DNA from: Marivita sp.
GTDB lineage: Bacteria; Pseudomonadota; Alphaproteobacteria; Rhodobacterales; Rhodobacteraceae
Assembly (NCBI RefSeq): GCF_022763305.1
Contig: NZ_JALEGT010000100.1
Location: forward strand, 1-64,000
Direction of reading: 5' to 3'
DNA length: 64,000 nt
The translations under genes were made by a program, and so were the position numbers. Numbering within the stretch: the first letter of the stretch is position 1; each line of letters starts with the position of its first letter. The notes under the pieces are model-generated. The model made no database searches. It worked only from the letters and a program-made list of their open reading frames with translations, and had not been told where the DNA came from. Below are positions 27,340-36,754 of the stretch, piece after piece.

Positions 27340-27882
27340 ATGCCCACGATACCCGCCGCCTATGCCCCGCCCCGCCAGCAGAGCTCTGCCATTGCCACCA
27401 CATCCGCCAAAGCTGCCGGTCTGGCGGCGCTGATCTTCAGCGGAGCGATTTTCGGCTTCTTCTATGCCTGGGTCTGTTCGACAATGTGGGGGCTCGACGC
27501 GACCGACCCGCGTGTCGCCATCGCAGCGATGCAGGCGATGAACGGCTCTGTGCGCAACGCGGTCTTCGCCCCTGCCTTTTTCGGCACACCGTTTGTGCTC
27601 TGGATCGCCGCCCTTCTCGCATGGCGGGTTGACCGGTTTGCGGCTGCGCGGGCCTTCGGGCTTGGCGGGCTGGTCTATGCCTTGGGTGGCATGATCCTGA
27701 CCATGTCGGTGAACGTTCCGATGAACGAAGCTCTTGCACTCATTGTCGTGCCGACCGACCTGACTGCGGCGCAGGCCATCTGGGACGACTATTCCGGTCC
27801 GTGGCAGGTCTACAACATCACGCGCACCGTGCTGATCGGCGTGGCGCTTGGATTGGCCGGGCTGGGTTTGATGCGGCTTTAA
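27340..27882 (+). CDS. DUF1772 membrane protein
   Basis: The 180-residue protein has four membrane spans (about residues 27-50, 80-102, 112-135 and 158-178) and the DUF1772 signature NVPMNEAL, followed by WDDYSGPWQVYNITRT. Family members include anthrone oxygenase-like proteins, but most are of unknown function. The ATG at 27340 follows AAGGAG; an ATG at 27313 lies inside the operator repeat and is rejected. TetR-type repression is likely, so this may be an inducible response to a hydrophobic compound. Confidence 0.85.
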   Translation: MPTIPAAYAPPRQQSSAIATTSAKAAGLAALIFSGAIFGFFYAWVCSTMWGLDATDPRVAIAAMQAMNGSVRNAVFAPAFFGTPFVLWIAALLAWRVDRFAAARAFGLGGLVYALGGMILTMSVNVPMNEALALIVVPTDLTAAQAIWDDYSGPWQVYNITRTVLIGVALGLAGLGLMRL

Positions 27883-29531
27883 CCCGCTAGCAGCGCCCGC
27901 GCCGCCGCGCGAGCCTCTTCGGTGATGGTATCGCCCGAGAGCATTCGGGCGATTTCCCCTTCCCGCGCAGGTGGATCAAGCGGCACCACGGTTGACGTAG
28001 TCTGATTGTCTGCAACCCGTTTTTCCACCCGCCAGTGATGCGCCCCAAGCGCGGCCACCTGCGGCGAATGGGTGACGACAAGCACCTGCCCGCCTTCGGC
28101 CAAGGCAGCCAGACGCCGCCCCACCGCGTCGGCCGTTGCGCCACCGACACCCCGGTCGATTTCGTCGAAGATCATGGTGAGACCGGCATCGCGCTGCTCC
28201 GACAGGCAGACCTTGAGCGCGAGCAGGAACCGGCTGAGTTCGCCACCAGAGGCGATCTTGCCAATCGGCCCCGCCGGAGCGCCGGGGTTGGTGGCGACGG
28301 TGAAGGCGACCGCATCGCTGCCGTCCGGTCCGGCAGGGGCCTCAGTCAGATCGGTCACGAAAACGGCGCGTTCCATCTTGAGCGGTGCAAGCTCTGCGCA
28401 AACGGCCTCATCCAGACGGCGGGCTGCTGCACCCCGGCTGCCGCGCAGGGCCTTGGCCGCGTCGCCATAGGCTGCCTCGGCAGTGCGCAGTTCGGTCTGC
28501 AGGCGGGTCATGCGGTCCGCGCCCTGATCCAATGCCGCCAACCGGTCGCGCAGCGTATCCGCAAGCCCGGCAAGATCATCTGGCCCAACGCAGTGTTTCC
28601 GTGCCAGCGCACGAAGGGCGAACAACCGTTCCTCGGTTGCCTCGAGCTCGTGTGGATCGAAATCCAGCGACTCGAGACAGGCTGTCACACCACGGGCCGC
28701 GTCGTCGAGTTCCGCCATTGCGCGGGCAAGTGCCGCAAGCGGATCATCCAGCCGTCCGTCGGCCGCGTCGCTGACGCCTTCAAGCCACCGCAGGGCGTCG
28801 GACAAGGCGCCCTCGGCCCCGTCCTGTCCCATCACCTGCGCGGCACGGGCAATGTCATCGCGAATTCGTTCGGATGCCTGCATCATCCGGCGACGCGAGT
28901 CGAGCTCCGCATCCTCACCCGGTTCAGGCGCCAGCTTGTCCAACTCGCCCACGGAATGACGCAGAAACTCTTCCTCGGCCTGAGCGGCATGGTACGCCGC
29001 TTCCGCCTCGGCCAGTGCCTTGCGCGCCTTGGACAGTGTGCCCCACGCGGTTTTCACCGCGACCAGCAGATCATCATGCCCTGCAAACTGATCCAGCAGC
29101 GCGCGATGTCCCTTGGGGTTCAGCAAGCCACGGTCGTCATGCTGTCCGTGCAACTCCACCAGCGTATCCGACAGGGCGCGCAGCATTTCGCCCGTGACGC
29201 GGCGGTCATTGACCCAACCGGTCTTGCGCCCATCCGCCGTGTTGACCCGCCGCAGGATCAGTTCGTCCGCGTCTTCGAACCCCGCTTCGGTCAGGATGTC
29301 CCGTGCCGGATGCGCCTTCGGCAGGTCGAAAACGGCCGTCACTTCGCCCTGCTCGGCTCCGCTGCGAACCAGTTCGGCCCGACCGCGCCAGCCCAGCACG
29401 AAGCCGAGACTATCCAGAAGGATCGACTTCCCGGCCCCGGTTTCTCCGGTGAGCACATTGAGTCCCGGCTGGAACTCGAGATCCAGCCGATCAATGATCA
29501 GCATGTCGCGTATTTCAAGCGTGCGCAGCAT
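27879..29531 (-). CDS. recN: DNA repair protein RecN
   Basis: RecN is an SMC-like ATPase that helps recombinational repair of double-strand breaks. The 550-residue protein has an N-terminal Walker A GETGAGKSILLDSLG (about 31-45), long coiled-coil arms (about 150-390), an ABC signature-like ASGGELSRFLLALK and Walker B MIFDEIDRGVGG. The ATG at 29531 is preferred to a TTG nine bases upstream. It follows bamD by 41 bp, the usual alphaproteobacterial order. No LexA-type GTTC-N7-GTTC box was seen upstream. Confidence 0.96.
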   Translation of the reverse strand: MLRTLEIRDMLIIDRLDLEFQPGLNVLTGETGAGKSILLDSLGFVLGWRGRAELVRSGAEQGEVTAVFDLPKAHPARDILTEAGFEDADELILRRVNTADGRKTGWVNDRRVTGEMLRALSDTLVELHGQHDDRGLLNPKGHRALLDQFAGHDDLLVAVKTAWGTLSKARKALAEAEAAYHAAQAEEEFLRHSVGELDKLAPEPGEDAELDSRRRMMQASERIRDDIARAAQVMGQDGAEGALSDALRWLEGVSDAADGRLDDPLAALARAMAELDDAARGVTACLESLDFDPHELEATEERLFALRALARKHCVGPDDLAGLADTLRDRLAALDQGADRMTRLQTELRTAEAAYGDAAKALRGSRGAAARRLDEAVCAELAPLKMERAVFVTDLTEAPAGPDGSDAVAFTVATNPGAPAGPIGKIASGGELSRFLLALKVCLSEQRDAGLTMIFDEIDRGVGGATADAVGRRLAALAEGGQVLVVTHSPQVAALGAHHWRVEKRVADNQTTSTVVPLDPPAREGEIARMLSGDTITEEARAAARALLAG

Positions 29532-29572
29532 TCTGTGCAACCGGGTGCGCTGTCAGGCGCACCGCCCCCCGA

Positions 29573-30427
29573 TCAAAGCCACTGACCCCGAACCATTTGG
29601 CGGTACACCTGCCGCAACCAGTTGTCGCCGGTCGCCTTGAGCTCGAGCCCGCGCCCGGTGAGAAGCTTGAAGCTGTCCTCGTACCAGCTTGTGGACTGGT
29701 AGTTGTATCCGAGGATCGCGCCCGCGGTCTGCGCTTCGTCGGTGAGACCCAGCGACAGGTATGCCTCCACAAGCCGGTGCAGCGCCTCAGCCGTATGGGT
29801 GGTTGTCTGGAAATCCTCGACCACCACACGAAAGCGGTTGATCGCCGCGGCGTAATGATCGCGACGCAGGTAGTACCGCCCGATCTCCATCTCCTTGCCG
29901 GCCAAGTGATCATAGGCAAGATCGAACTTGAGCACGGCAGAGCGGGCATATTCACTGTCGGGGTAGCGTTCAATCACCGTGCGCAGCGCCTGCAGGGCCT
30001 GGAAGGTCAGGCCCTGATCGCGGCCGACTTCTTCGATCTGGTCGTAGTAGCTGAGCGCGAGAAGGTACTGCGCATACGCGGCATCCTCATCGGTCGGGTA
30101 GAAATCGATATAGCGCTGCGCCGCAGAGCGGCTGTTCTCGTAATCCTTGTTCTGGTGATGTGCGAAGGCCTGCATGATCACCGCGCGTTTGGCCAACTCG
30201 GAATAAGGATACAGGCGCTCGACCTCGGAGAAATAGAAGGCAGCCTCTTCGGGATCGCTGCGATCCAGCTCGAATTCGCCGCGTTCGAAGATCTGTTCGG
30301 CGGTGAATGTCTCGATCGGGACGCCTCCAGGGCCGAAGCCCGGACGCTCGCCGTTGCTGCACGCCGTCAGCATCACCACCAAGAGCCCCGCTCCGATCAC
30401 AGCTCTTGCGCTTCTGCCCGCTGCCAT
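29573..30427 (-). CDS. bamD: outer membrane protein assembly factor BamD
   Basis: BamD is the essential lipoprotein of the BAM complex that inserts beta-barrel proteins. The 284-residue protein has a lipoprotein signal with lipobox LTAC (Cys near residue 23), then TPR-like repeats: AEQIFERGEFELDRSD, EEAAFYFSEVERLYPYSELAKRA, RYIDFYPTDEDAAYAQYLL and VIERYPDSEYARSAVLK. The ATG at 30427 with AAGG upstream is preferred to a GTG at 30436. It lies between lpxC and recN, as in related genomes. Confidence 0.96.
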   Translation of the reverse strand: MAAGRSARAVIGAGLLVVMLTACSNGERPGFGPGGVPIETFTAEQIFERGEFELDRSDPEEAAFYFSEVERLYPYSELAKRAVIMQAFAHHQNKDYENSRSAAQRYIDFYPTDEDAAYAQYLLALSYYDQIEEVGRDQGLTFQALQALRTVIERYPDSEYARSAVLKFDLAYDHLAGKEMEIGRYYLRRDHYAAAINRFRVVVEDFQTTTHTAEALHRLVEAYLSLGLTDEAQTAGAILGYNYQSTSWYEDSFKLLTGRGLELKATGDNWLRQVYRQMVRGQWL

Positions 30428-30586
30428 GCCCGTCACCTTCGTTAAACCGCCGTGGCTATGCGTGCCACTTGTCTGTTGTCGGTCCTAGCACATTAAATCG
30501 GAAGGCAAAACGCCTTTAGGCACACAAGTGCGCTGGCATCTGCACAGGGCGTGTTCGGACATATCTACGGGCCTGACCTGCCCGCA

Positions 30587-31507
30587 TCAGGCAACCGCCG
30601 GAATCTCGTGGGCCTCGACACCTGCGCCGGGAAGACGCGCCGCCAGTGCGTGGTCGCAATCGCGGATGCGATACCCGTCCGGCGTCGCGAAAAGCTCGCG
30701 CAGGAGCATGTTGGTCAGGGTATGCCCCGCCTTGTGCCCTTCGTAATGCCCCAGCAGGGGCGCACCGGCCAAAGCCAGATCGCCAAGCGCGTCGAGCATC
30801 TTGTGGCGGACCGCTTCATCGGCGTGACGCAGGCCACCGGGGCTGAGCACTGTGTCACCATCGACGACGACCGCGTTCTCCATCGTGCCGCCCAACGCTT
30901 TGCCCGCGGCGCGCATCGCTTCGACATCGGAGGCGCGGCAGAAGGTGCGGCTGTCGCACAGTTCGCGCACAAACGCACCATTGGCGAGGTCCATCGACTT
31001 GCTTTGACGACCGATGGCCCGGTCCGCGAAGTCGATGTGGAAATCCATCGTCAGACCTTCGCCCGGACCCAGCCGGGCCCAGCCCTGTGCCGTATGCACC
31101 TCGACCGTGGACAGAACTTCGATCACGCGGATCGGCGCGCGCAATTGCTTGACACCCGCCGAAAGAAGGCCGCGGACAAACGGTGCCGCGCTTCCGTCGA
31201 GGACCGGCGCTTCGGGACCATCGATCCGGATCAGGGCATTGTGCACGCCACAGCCGACCAGCGCTGCCATCACGTGTTCGATCGTCGATAGGGACACGCC
31301 GGAGGCATTCACGATCTTGGTGCACAGCGGCGATTGCTCGGCATGGTCGAACAGAGCCGGGATCCGGGCATTGCCCAGCCGGATATCCGTCCGTTCGAAA
31401 ACGATGCCATGATCGGCCGGAGCCGGGCAGATCGCCATGTTCACCGACAGACCGGTGTGCAGGCCGATGCCCGAAAAACGGACGATGGAATGAACCGTGG
31501 TTTGCAA
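30587..31507 (-). CDS. lpxC: UDP-3-O-acyl-N-acetylglucosamine deacetylase
   Basis: LpxC is the zinc deacetylase that commits precursors to lipid A. The 306-residue product (normal length) has VRFSGIGLHTG, the zinc and catalytic regions SLSTIEHVMAALVG and VRHKMLDALGDLALAG, and a late HKAGHTLTNMLL. I chose the TTG at 31507 (LQTTVHSIVRFSG) because GAGGG lies five bases before it and the family starts here; a GTG at 31534 and a TTG at 31540 are in frame. It lies 225 bp after ftsZ, behind the ftsZ terminator. Confidence 0.95.
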   Translation of the reverse strand: MQTTVHSIVRFSGIGLHTGLSVNMAICPAPADHGIVFERTDIRLGNARIPALFDHAEQSPLCTKIVNASGVSLSTIEHVMAALVGCGVHNALIRIDGPEAPVLDGSAAPFVRGLLSAGVKQLRAPIRVIEVLSTVEVHTAQGWARLGPGEGLTMDFHIDFADRAIGRQSKSMDLANGAFVRELCDSRTFCRASDVEAMRAAGKALGGTMENAVVVDGDTVLSPGGLRHADEAVRHKMLDALGDLALAGAPLLGHYEGHKAGHTLTNMLLRELFATPDGYRIRDCDHALAARLPGAGVEAHEIPAVA

Positions 31508-31675
31508 AAGACCCTCGATCAGATACGCCAGCACCCCCAATGCGGCGTTTCGAGATGGGTGATACTCGCTGACCTATCTTGTCTCAAATCAAAGATTGTA
31601 ACGGGCTGAAACAAGCGTCCAAAAGATATAGGCGGAATCCCGCCAAAGTCTGGAAACATCTGTTTTCAAACGAAA

Positions 31676-31701
31676 AACGCCCCCGGTTACGGGGGCGTTG
31701 T
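31676..31701 (-). terminator. intrinsic terminator after ftsZ
   Basis: In the minus-strand transcript, AACGCCCCCG and CGGGGGCGTT pair around TAAC, and a run of T residues follows (ending TTTTTCG). It lies about 30 bases after the ftsZ stop and separates the division genes from lpxC. Confidence 0.9.
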
Positions 31702-31709
31702 CGCATAAG

Positions 31710-31724
31710 TTAACCGGCGGTTAA
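31710..31724. promoter_or_regulatory. second CtrA-type TTAA-N7-TTAA match, ftsZ 3' flank
   Basis: TTAA-CCGGCGG-TTAA is a perfect CtrA spacing match and also a palindrome. It lies nine bases past the ftsZ stop and upstream of the terminator, so it is not in an obvious promoter position for lpxC. It may be functional or simply part of a 3' hairpin. Confidence 0.25.
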
Positions 31725-31732
31725 CCGCAGAA

Positions 31733-33352
31733 TCAGTTGGCTTGACGACGCAGGAACGCGGGAATTTCGATCCGCTCCTGGTCTTCATCCGCCTCGGGCG
31801 ACGGCGCACGGGCCGGTGCGGCACCGCTCGAATGAACCGGCGGTTGCGCTGTGCGGCGCACCGGAGGCTCGGCCTGCTGGCCATGTCCGGTCATGCGGTT
31901 GATCAGCGAATTGATCCCGAAACGCGGGCGTTCTGCGTCGGCGGGCTCCGGCTCGGCCTGCATGGCGGGACGGGCACCCGGTGCCGGACGCGCGCGGGAT
32001 GCCGCTGCCTGCAGACGCGCAAGGGCTTCGGCGCTGGGTGTCCCCGGTGTGGGCGCACGCGGTGCCACGAATTGCTCCGGATCAGCCTCGATGCTGTCTT
32101 CGCGCGGATTGAACTCGGCCACTTGCGGGCGATAGGCGGGCGGGGGCAGACCGTCATCATCTACCGCCTCGTGCTCGGCAGCCGTGCCTTGGAACACGGG
32201 CTCACTCTGCTCTTCCACCTGCTCGTGCTCATTGTCGAAGAGCGACGGCTCATGCGCGGTGCGGGCTGCAACCGGCTCGGGCTTGGGCGCGGCTCGCTCG
32301 GCCTGCTGTGTTTCCTCGACCCGTGTGGTCTGGGTCAATGGCGTCGCAAGCGACCGGCGCGGCACAGGGATATCCGTGTGCACATCGACCGCATCGATAC
32401 CCGTGGCCACAACGCTCACTCGCATCATGCCCTGCATGTTGTCATCCAGCGTGGAGCCCACGATGATGTTCGCGTCAGTATCGACTTCCTCGCGGATGCG
32501 GTTTGCCGCTTCGTCGAGTTCGAACAGCGTCAGATCGTGACCGCCTGTGATGTTGATGAGAACGCCCTTGGCACCGCGCAGGCTGATTTCGTCCAGCAGC
32601 GGGTTGGCGATGGCCTTCTCGGCCGCCTGAATGGCGCGATCTTCGCCCTCGGCCTCGCCGGTGCCCATCATCGCCTTGCCCATCTCGTCCATCACGGCGC
32701 GAACATCGGCGAAGTCGAGGTTGATCAGCCCCGGACGGACCATAAGATCGGTCACACCCTTCACGCCCTGATACAGCACGTCGTCCGCCATGGAGAAGGC
32801 TTCGGTGAAGGTGGTCTTTTCGTTCGCCAGACGGAACAGGTTCTGGTTCGGGATGATGATCAACGTGTCAACGACCTTCTGAAGCGCGTCCACGCCCTCT
32901 TCGGCCTGCTTCATCCGCTTGTTGCCTTCGAACTGGAACGGCTTGGTGACAACACCCACCGTCAGAACGCCCAGCTCGCGTGCGGCCTGCGCGATGATCG
33001 GCGCGGCCCCTGTCCCGGTGCCACCGCCCATGCCTGCGGTGATGAAGCACATATGCGCGCCGGCGAGGTGATCGACGATCTGTTCGATGCTTTCCTCGGC
33101 GGCTGCGGCGCCAACGGTGGCCCGCGCGCCAGCACCCAGACCCTCGGTCACTTTGACACCAAGCTGGATGCGGCTGGTTGACCGGCTCTGCTGCAGCGCC
33201 TGAGCGTCCGTGTTGGCCACGACGAAATCGACGCCTTCGAGGGCCTTGTCGATCATGTTGTTGACCGCGTTACCGCCTGCGCCCCCCACACCGAACACGG
33301 TGATGCGGGGTTTCAATTCTTCCTGTCCGGGCACCGAAAGGTTCAAAGTCAT
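31733..33352 (-). CDS. ftsZ: cell division protein FtsZ
   Basis: FtsZ is the tubulin-like GTPase that forms the Z ring. The 539-residue protein has the nucleotide-binding [17 protein letters not shown] (about 18-34), the tubulin signature [12 protein letters not shown] (about 110-121), the T7-loop region NLDFADVR, and a long disordered Pro/Ala/Glu-rich linker (about 330-520). It ends in the conserved tail [13 protein letters not shown] that recruits FtsA. The long linker is typical of alphaproteobacteria. The ATG at 33352 directly precedes TLNLSVPG. ftsA is 172 bp upstream. Confidence 0.98.
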   Translation of the reverse strand: MTLNLSVPGQEELKPRITVFGVGGAGGNAVNNMIDKALEGVDFVVANTDAQALQQSRSTSRIQLGVKVTEGLGAGARATVGAAAAEESIEQIVDHLAGAHMCFITAGMGGGTGTGAAPIIAQAARELGVLTVGVVTKPFQFEGNKRMKQAEEGVDALQKVVDTLIIIPNQNLFRLANEKTTFTEAFSMADDVLYQGVKGVTDLMVRPGLINLDFADVRAVMDEMGKAMMGTGEAEGEDRAIQAAEKAIANPLLDEISLRGAKGVLINITGGHDLTLFELDEAANRIREEVDTDANIIVGSTLDDNMQGMMRVSVVATGIDAVDVHTDIPVPRRSLATPLTQTTRVEETQQAERAAPKPEPVAARTAHEPSLFDNEHEQVEEQSEPVFQGTAAEHEAVDDDGLPPPAYRPQVAEFNPREDSIEADPEQFVAPRAPTPGTPSAEALARLQAAASRARPAPGARPAMQAEPEPADAERPRFGINSLINRMTGHGQQAEPPVRRTAQPPVHSSGAAPARAPSPEADEDQERIEIPAFLRRQAN

Positions 33353-33524
33353 GTGTCTGTCCGCCTGCTGTCTCAGCCCCTTTCGGGACGTTTCTGCACC
33401 TGTTTCCCCAATTATTAGCGGGCAATCGCCCAAACGTCACGTAAAAACCGTACTTTAGCACCAAATGTGCCGTATACCGCCACCCCTCTACGCGGGATTT
33501 TGCCGAAACCTCAACATCTTGCGA

Positions 33525-34859
33525 TCACCAGTTATCACGGAACCATTTAACCGCACGCTTCAGCGAACGCGCCGGATAGCGGTCTACAGGGATCTCGAAG
33601 TCCCACCATTCGTCCTGCGGATTGGCTGCAAAGAGGCACAAACCGACTGCGCTCGCGAATCCCGGCCCCGTTGCTGCCTGCGGCAGACCGTGCACGCGCA
33701 TCGGCCGACCAAGCCGCACCTGCTGGCCGAGTATCTTGGTGGCCAGACCATCCAGACCGGGGATCTGGCTGGCCCCACCGGTGAGCACGATCTGCTGACT
33801 GGGCAGGTGCTCGAACCCGGCCACATCCAGGCGTGCCCGCACCTCTTCGAGGATCTCCTCGACCCGGGGGCGCATGATGCCGATCAACTCGGCCCGGCTG
33901 ACCGACCGGCGGTCGTGATGCCAGTCGCCGGTATCGCCGCCGATTTCGATCATGTCGCGATCATCCATGCCCGTGGCGACAACGCCGCCATGGAAGGTCT
34001 TGATCCGCTCGGCCACCGCCATCGGCACCTGAAGCCCCATCGAGATGTCGCTGGTCACATGATCGCCGCCCATTCGCACCGCGTCGGCGTAAATCATGTG
34101 CTTTTTCATGAAGATGGACAGGCCAGTTGATCCACCGCCCATGTCGATGCAGGCGGCACCCAGTTCCTGTTCGTCCTCGACCAGAGCCGACACGCCCGAC
34201 ACATAGGCCGAGCTTGCGATACCCGCGAGTTCGAGGTCGCAGCGCTTCATGCAATGCGCGAGGTTCTGGATCGCCATCGCATCAACCGTGAGCATGTGCA
34301 TGTCGACCGCCAGTTCCTGACCGATCTGACCGCGCGGGTCGATCAGTCCACTGCGATGATCCAGCGCGAAATTGACAGGCTGCGCATGCAGGACTTCGCG
34401 TCCGTGGCCGAACTCGGGCACATCGCAGGCGGACAGAACGCGCGCGACATCCTGCTCGTCCACAGTGGTCCCGGCCACCTCGACCCGACCGGCAAGGCCA
34501 TAGCTGCGCGGATCGGCCCCGGCAAAGCAGGCGATCACGTGATCGACGCGAATCTGCGCCATCTTCTGCGCCGCCTGCACAGCGGTCCGGATGGCGCGTT
34601 CGGTCTCGCTCATCGAATCGATCTCGCCAAAGCGCACACCCCGCGACCGCGTTGTGGCCGCCCCGATCACGCGGAAGCCGGACTGACCGGCCAGAGACCC
34701 GATGCTGTCTGTCTCGATGACCCGATCCGTGCCGTCAAATCGCAGAACAAGGCACGCGATCTTTGAGCTGCCGATGTCGAGAATGGCAATCACCCCTCTC
34801 TGCATCGCCGCCTTGCGCATGTTGCGCATCGCCCGCTGTGACTCGTATAGCTCGATCAT
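33525..34859 (-). CDS. ftsA: cell division protein FtsA
   Basis: FtsA is the actin-like protein that tethers FtsZ to the membrane. The 444-residue protein has phosphate-1 AILDIGSSKIACLVL (about 24-38), phosphate-2 CIDMGGGSTGLSIF, the adenosine motif IVLTGGASQIPGL, and a C-terminal amphipathic helix (SLKRAVKWFRDNW) for membrane binding. Its ATG overlaps the ftsQ stop (ATGA), so the pair is translationally coupled. The 172-bp gap to ftsZ may contain a separate ftsZ promoter. Confidence 0.97.
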   Translation of the reverse strand: MIELYESQRAMRNMRKAAMQRGVIAILDIGSSKIACLVLRFDGTDRVIETDSIGSLAGQSGFRVIGAATTRSRGVRFGEIDSMSETERAIRTAVQAAQKMAQIRVDHVIACFAGADPRSYGLAGRVEVAGTTVDEQDVARVLSACDVPEFGHGREVLHAQPVNFALDHRSGLIDPRGQIGQELAVDMHMLTVDAMAIQNLAHCMKRCDLELAGIASSAYVSGVSALVEDEQELGAACIDMGGGSTGLSIFMKKHMIYADAVRMGGDHVTSDISMGLQVPMAVAERIKTFHGGVVATGMDDRDMIEIGGDTGDWHHDRRSVSRAELIGIMRPRVEEILEEVRARLDVAGFEHLPSQQIVLTGGASQIPGLDGLATKILGQQVRLGRPMRVHGLPQAATGPGFASAVGLCLFAANPQDEWWDFEIPVDRYPARSLKRAVKWFRDNW

Positions 34860-35731
34860 TGCCGTTGTTCCCCTGCCTCGATCGCCCGGATGCGGATGAG
34901 TTCCTGCACCGCTCCGTCTGTCATTCTGAGTGTTGGCCGGTTGGGCAGCCGCAGATCGACCGCGACCAAATCCCGTTCCAGCATGTCGACCGCCTGATCC
35001 ATGGCGATCACCCGTTCCAATGCCTGCACCGCGTCTGTTTCCGGCAGCAGGATGCGCTGATCCCGATCAAGAACGACATCCCAGCGCCGCTCTCCCATGC
35101 GCACCAGCCCCCGCAAACGCGACGACAGCGGCTCTGCGGCCGCCACTAGGTCCAGGGCTTCGGTGACATGCGCGTCCGCACCATCGCCGACGATCAGCGG
35201 CAATTCCGGCCAATCCGCCCGCACAAAAGCCGGGCCGACCAGAACGCCCTCGTTGTCCAGAAGCTGCAAACCCCGTTCATTGCGCCAGAGCACAACGGGG
35301 ATACGTTCCACCACATCGACCTGCAGGACGTTGCCCTGCCGAACATACAGCCGGGCCGATTTGACCGGATCGAGCGAAACAACGGTTTCACGCATCACTT
35401 CAAGATCGAGGTCGAAGGAACTGATCGGAAAGTCCAAAGGCAGGATCTGACGGATGCCATCGGCAACGATGTCGCTCGCCCCATCCACGACCATCATGTT
35501 GACCATGAACTCAGGGCGGCTTTCCACCTGCGACCGCAGATCGGCATAGGTGTCGATGATCTTCATCCGGTTGTCATCGACCGACAGCCACCAGCTTGCG
35601 ATCCCGAAGGTCAGCAGGCACGGCAGCCCGAAGCGCAGCACCAGTCGGAAGAGCGGAGTCAGCATCAGCCGCTCCATCCGGTATTTCAGGCGCGATGGCG
35701 CCGGATCGGGGCGTGCGTTCATCTGTGACAT
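34856..35731 (-). CDS. ftsQ: cell division protein FtsQ
   Basis: FtsQ is the bitopic divisome scaffold linking early and late division proteins. The 291-residue protein has a short cytoplasmic N terminus, one membrane span near residues 28-48 (LTPLFRLVLRFGLPCLLTFGI), a POTRA-like domain (FMVNMMVVDGASDIVADGIR), and a beta domain (RLYVRQGNVLQVDVVERIPVVLW truncated here). It overlaps ddl by 13 bp and ftsA by four, giving tight coupling in the order ddl-ftsQ-ftsA. Confidence 0.95.
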   Translation of the reverse strand: MSQMNARPDPAPSRLKYRMERLMLTPLFRLVLRFGLPCLLTFGIASWWLSVDDNRMKIIDTYADLRSQVESRPEFMVNMMVVDGASDIVADGIRQILPLDFPISSFDLDLEVMRETVVSLDPVKSARLYVRQGNVLQVDVVERIPVVLWRNERGLQLLDNEGVLVGPAFVRADWPELPLIVGDGADAHVTEALDLVAAAEPLSSRLRGLVRMGERRWDVVLDRDQRILLPETDAVQALERVIAMDQAVDMLERDLVAVDLRLPNRPTLRMTDGAVQELIRIRAIEAGEQRQ

Positions 35732-36633
35732 GACGCATCCTCCACCATCCAGCGACAGAGCTGACCGAAAGTCATCCCGGTATGCGCCGCCTGTTCCGGC
35801 GTCAGCGAGGTCGGTGTCATGCCCGGCTGGGTGTTTGTTTCCAGCAGGATAAGACCTGCCAGTCCCCTGCTTTCGTCCCAGCGGAAATCGGTGCGGGTCA
35901 CGCCCTTGCAGCCCAGTGCGGTGTGCGCGCGTACGGCATAGTCAAGGCAGGCTGCGGTGATCTCGTCCGGCACGTCCGCAGGCAGCACGTGCCGCGACCC
36001 ACCGGGTTTGTACTTGGCATCGTAGTCGTACCAGCCATCGGTCAGGATGTCGGTCACGCAGAGCGCCCGGTCCCCGACCACCGTCGTCGTCAGTTCCCGT
36101 CCGGGCGCAAAGGCTTCGACCATCACGGTCTCGGGCATATCGTCGGAAAGCTGAGGCGGCTCATTGGCGCCCTCGCTGACAAGGTAGACCCCGACTGAAG
36201 AGCCTTCGTTGAACGGTTTGACAACGTAAGGCGGAGACATGACATGGCGCTTCCGAACTTCGTCGCGGGCGGCCAGAACGCTTTCGACCACGGGCAACCC
36301 ATGGCGGCGATACACATCCTTGGTGCGTTCCTTGTCCATCGCAAGGGCCGAGGCCAGCACGCCCGAATGGGTATACGGGATGCCCAGCCATTCCAGCAGG
36401 CCCTGAACGCAGCCATCCTCGCCCCAGCGACCATGCAGCGCGTTGAAACAGACATCGGGGGCAAGCGCAGTCAGTACGGATGCAAGGTTACGGCCTGCAT
36501 CGACCTCGTGAACCTCGAAACCTTCGTCCCGCAAAGCGGCGGCGCATTCACGCCCTGTCGACAGGGACACCTCGCGTTCGGCCGAGGGGCCACCCATCAG
36601 AACTGCCACTTTCGGGTTTGCCCTGCTCGACAT
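35719..36633 (-). CDS. ddl: D-alanine--D-alanine ligase
   Basis: Ddl joins two D-alanines for the muropeptide stem. The 304-residue ATP-grasp enzyme starts with VAVLMGGPSAEREVSLSTG (residues 9-27), contains YVVKPFNEGSSVGVYLV for ATP and substrate binding, RTDFRWDE, and the C-terminal LLETNTQPGMTPTS signature. The ATG at 36633 with an upstream GAGG is chosen over an in-frame start at 36669 that lies in the hairpin-rich leader. It overlaps ftsQ. Confidence 0.97.
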   Translation of the reverse strand: MSSRANPKVAVLMGGPSAEREVSLSTGRECAAALRDEGFEVHEVDAGRNLASVLTALAPDVCFNALHGRWGEDGCVQGLLEWLGIPYTHSGVLASALAMDKERTKDVYRRHGLPVVESVLAARDEVRKRHVMSPPYVVKPFNEGSSVGVYLVSEGANEPPQLSDDMPETVMVEAFAPGRELTTTVVGDRALCVTDILTDGWYDYDAKYKPGGSRHVLPADVPDEITAACLDYAVRAHTALGCKGVTRTDFRWDESRGLAGLILLETNTQPGMTPTSLTPEQAAHTGMTFGQLCRWMVEDASCHR

Positions 36634-36652
36634 ACCCAAAACCGCCTCAAAT

Positions 36653-36749
36653 TGGGGGTTTACCCCCATTTCTGCCTGGGGCTGAGCCCCTTGTTATGAT
36701 GTGCAACCTGCCCGGCGCACCGCCTTCACCTGCGGGGGTTGATCCCCCG
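36653..36749 (-). other. hairpin-rich murB-ddl spacer
   Basis: Three stems fit in the 121-bp gap: TGGGGG/CCCCCA (36653-36668, loop TTTA), GGGGCT/AGCCCC (36678-36690) and CGGGGG/CCCCCG (36733-36749). None has a following T tract on the minus strand. They may tune ddl translation or mRNA stability. I see no coding sequence here. Confidence 0.5.
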
Positions 36750-36754
36750 TCCGG

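Noticed and set aside
29532-29572. LexA-type box ahead of recN
   Set aside because: The alphaproteobacterial GTTC-N7-GTTC spacing is not present in the gap.
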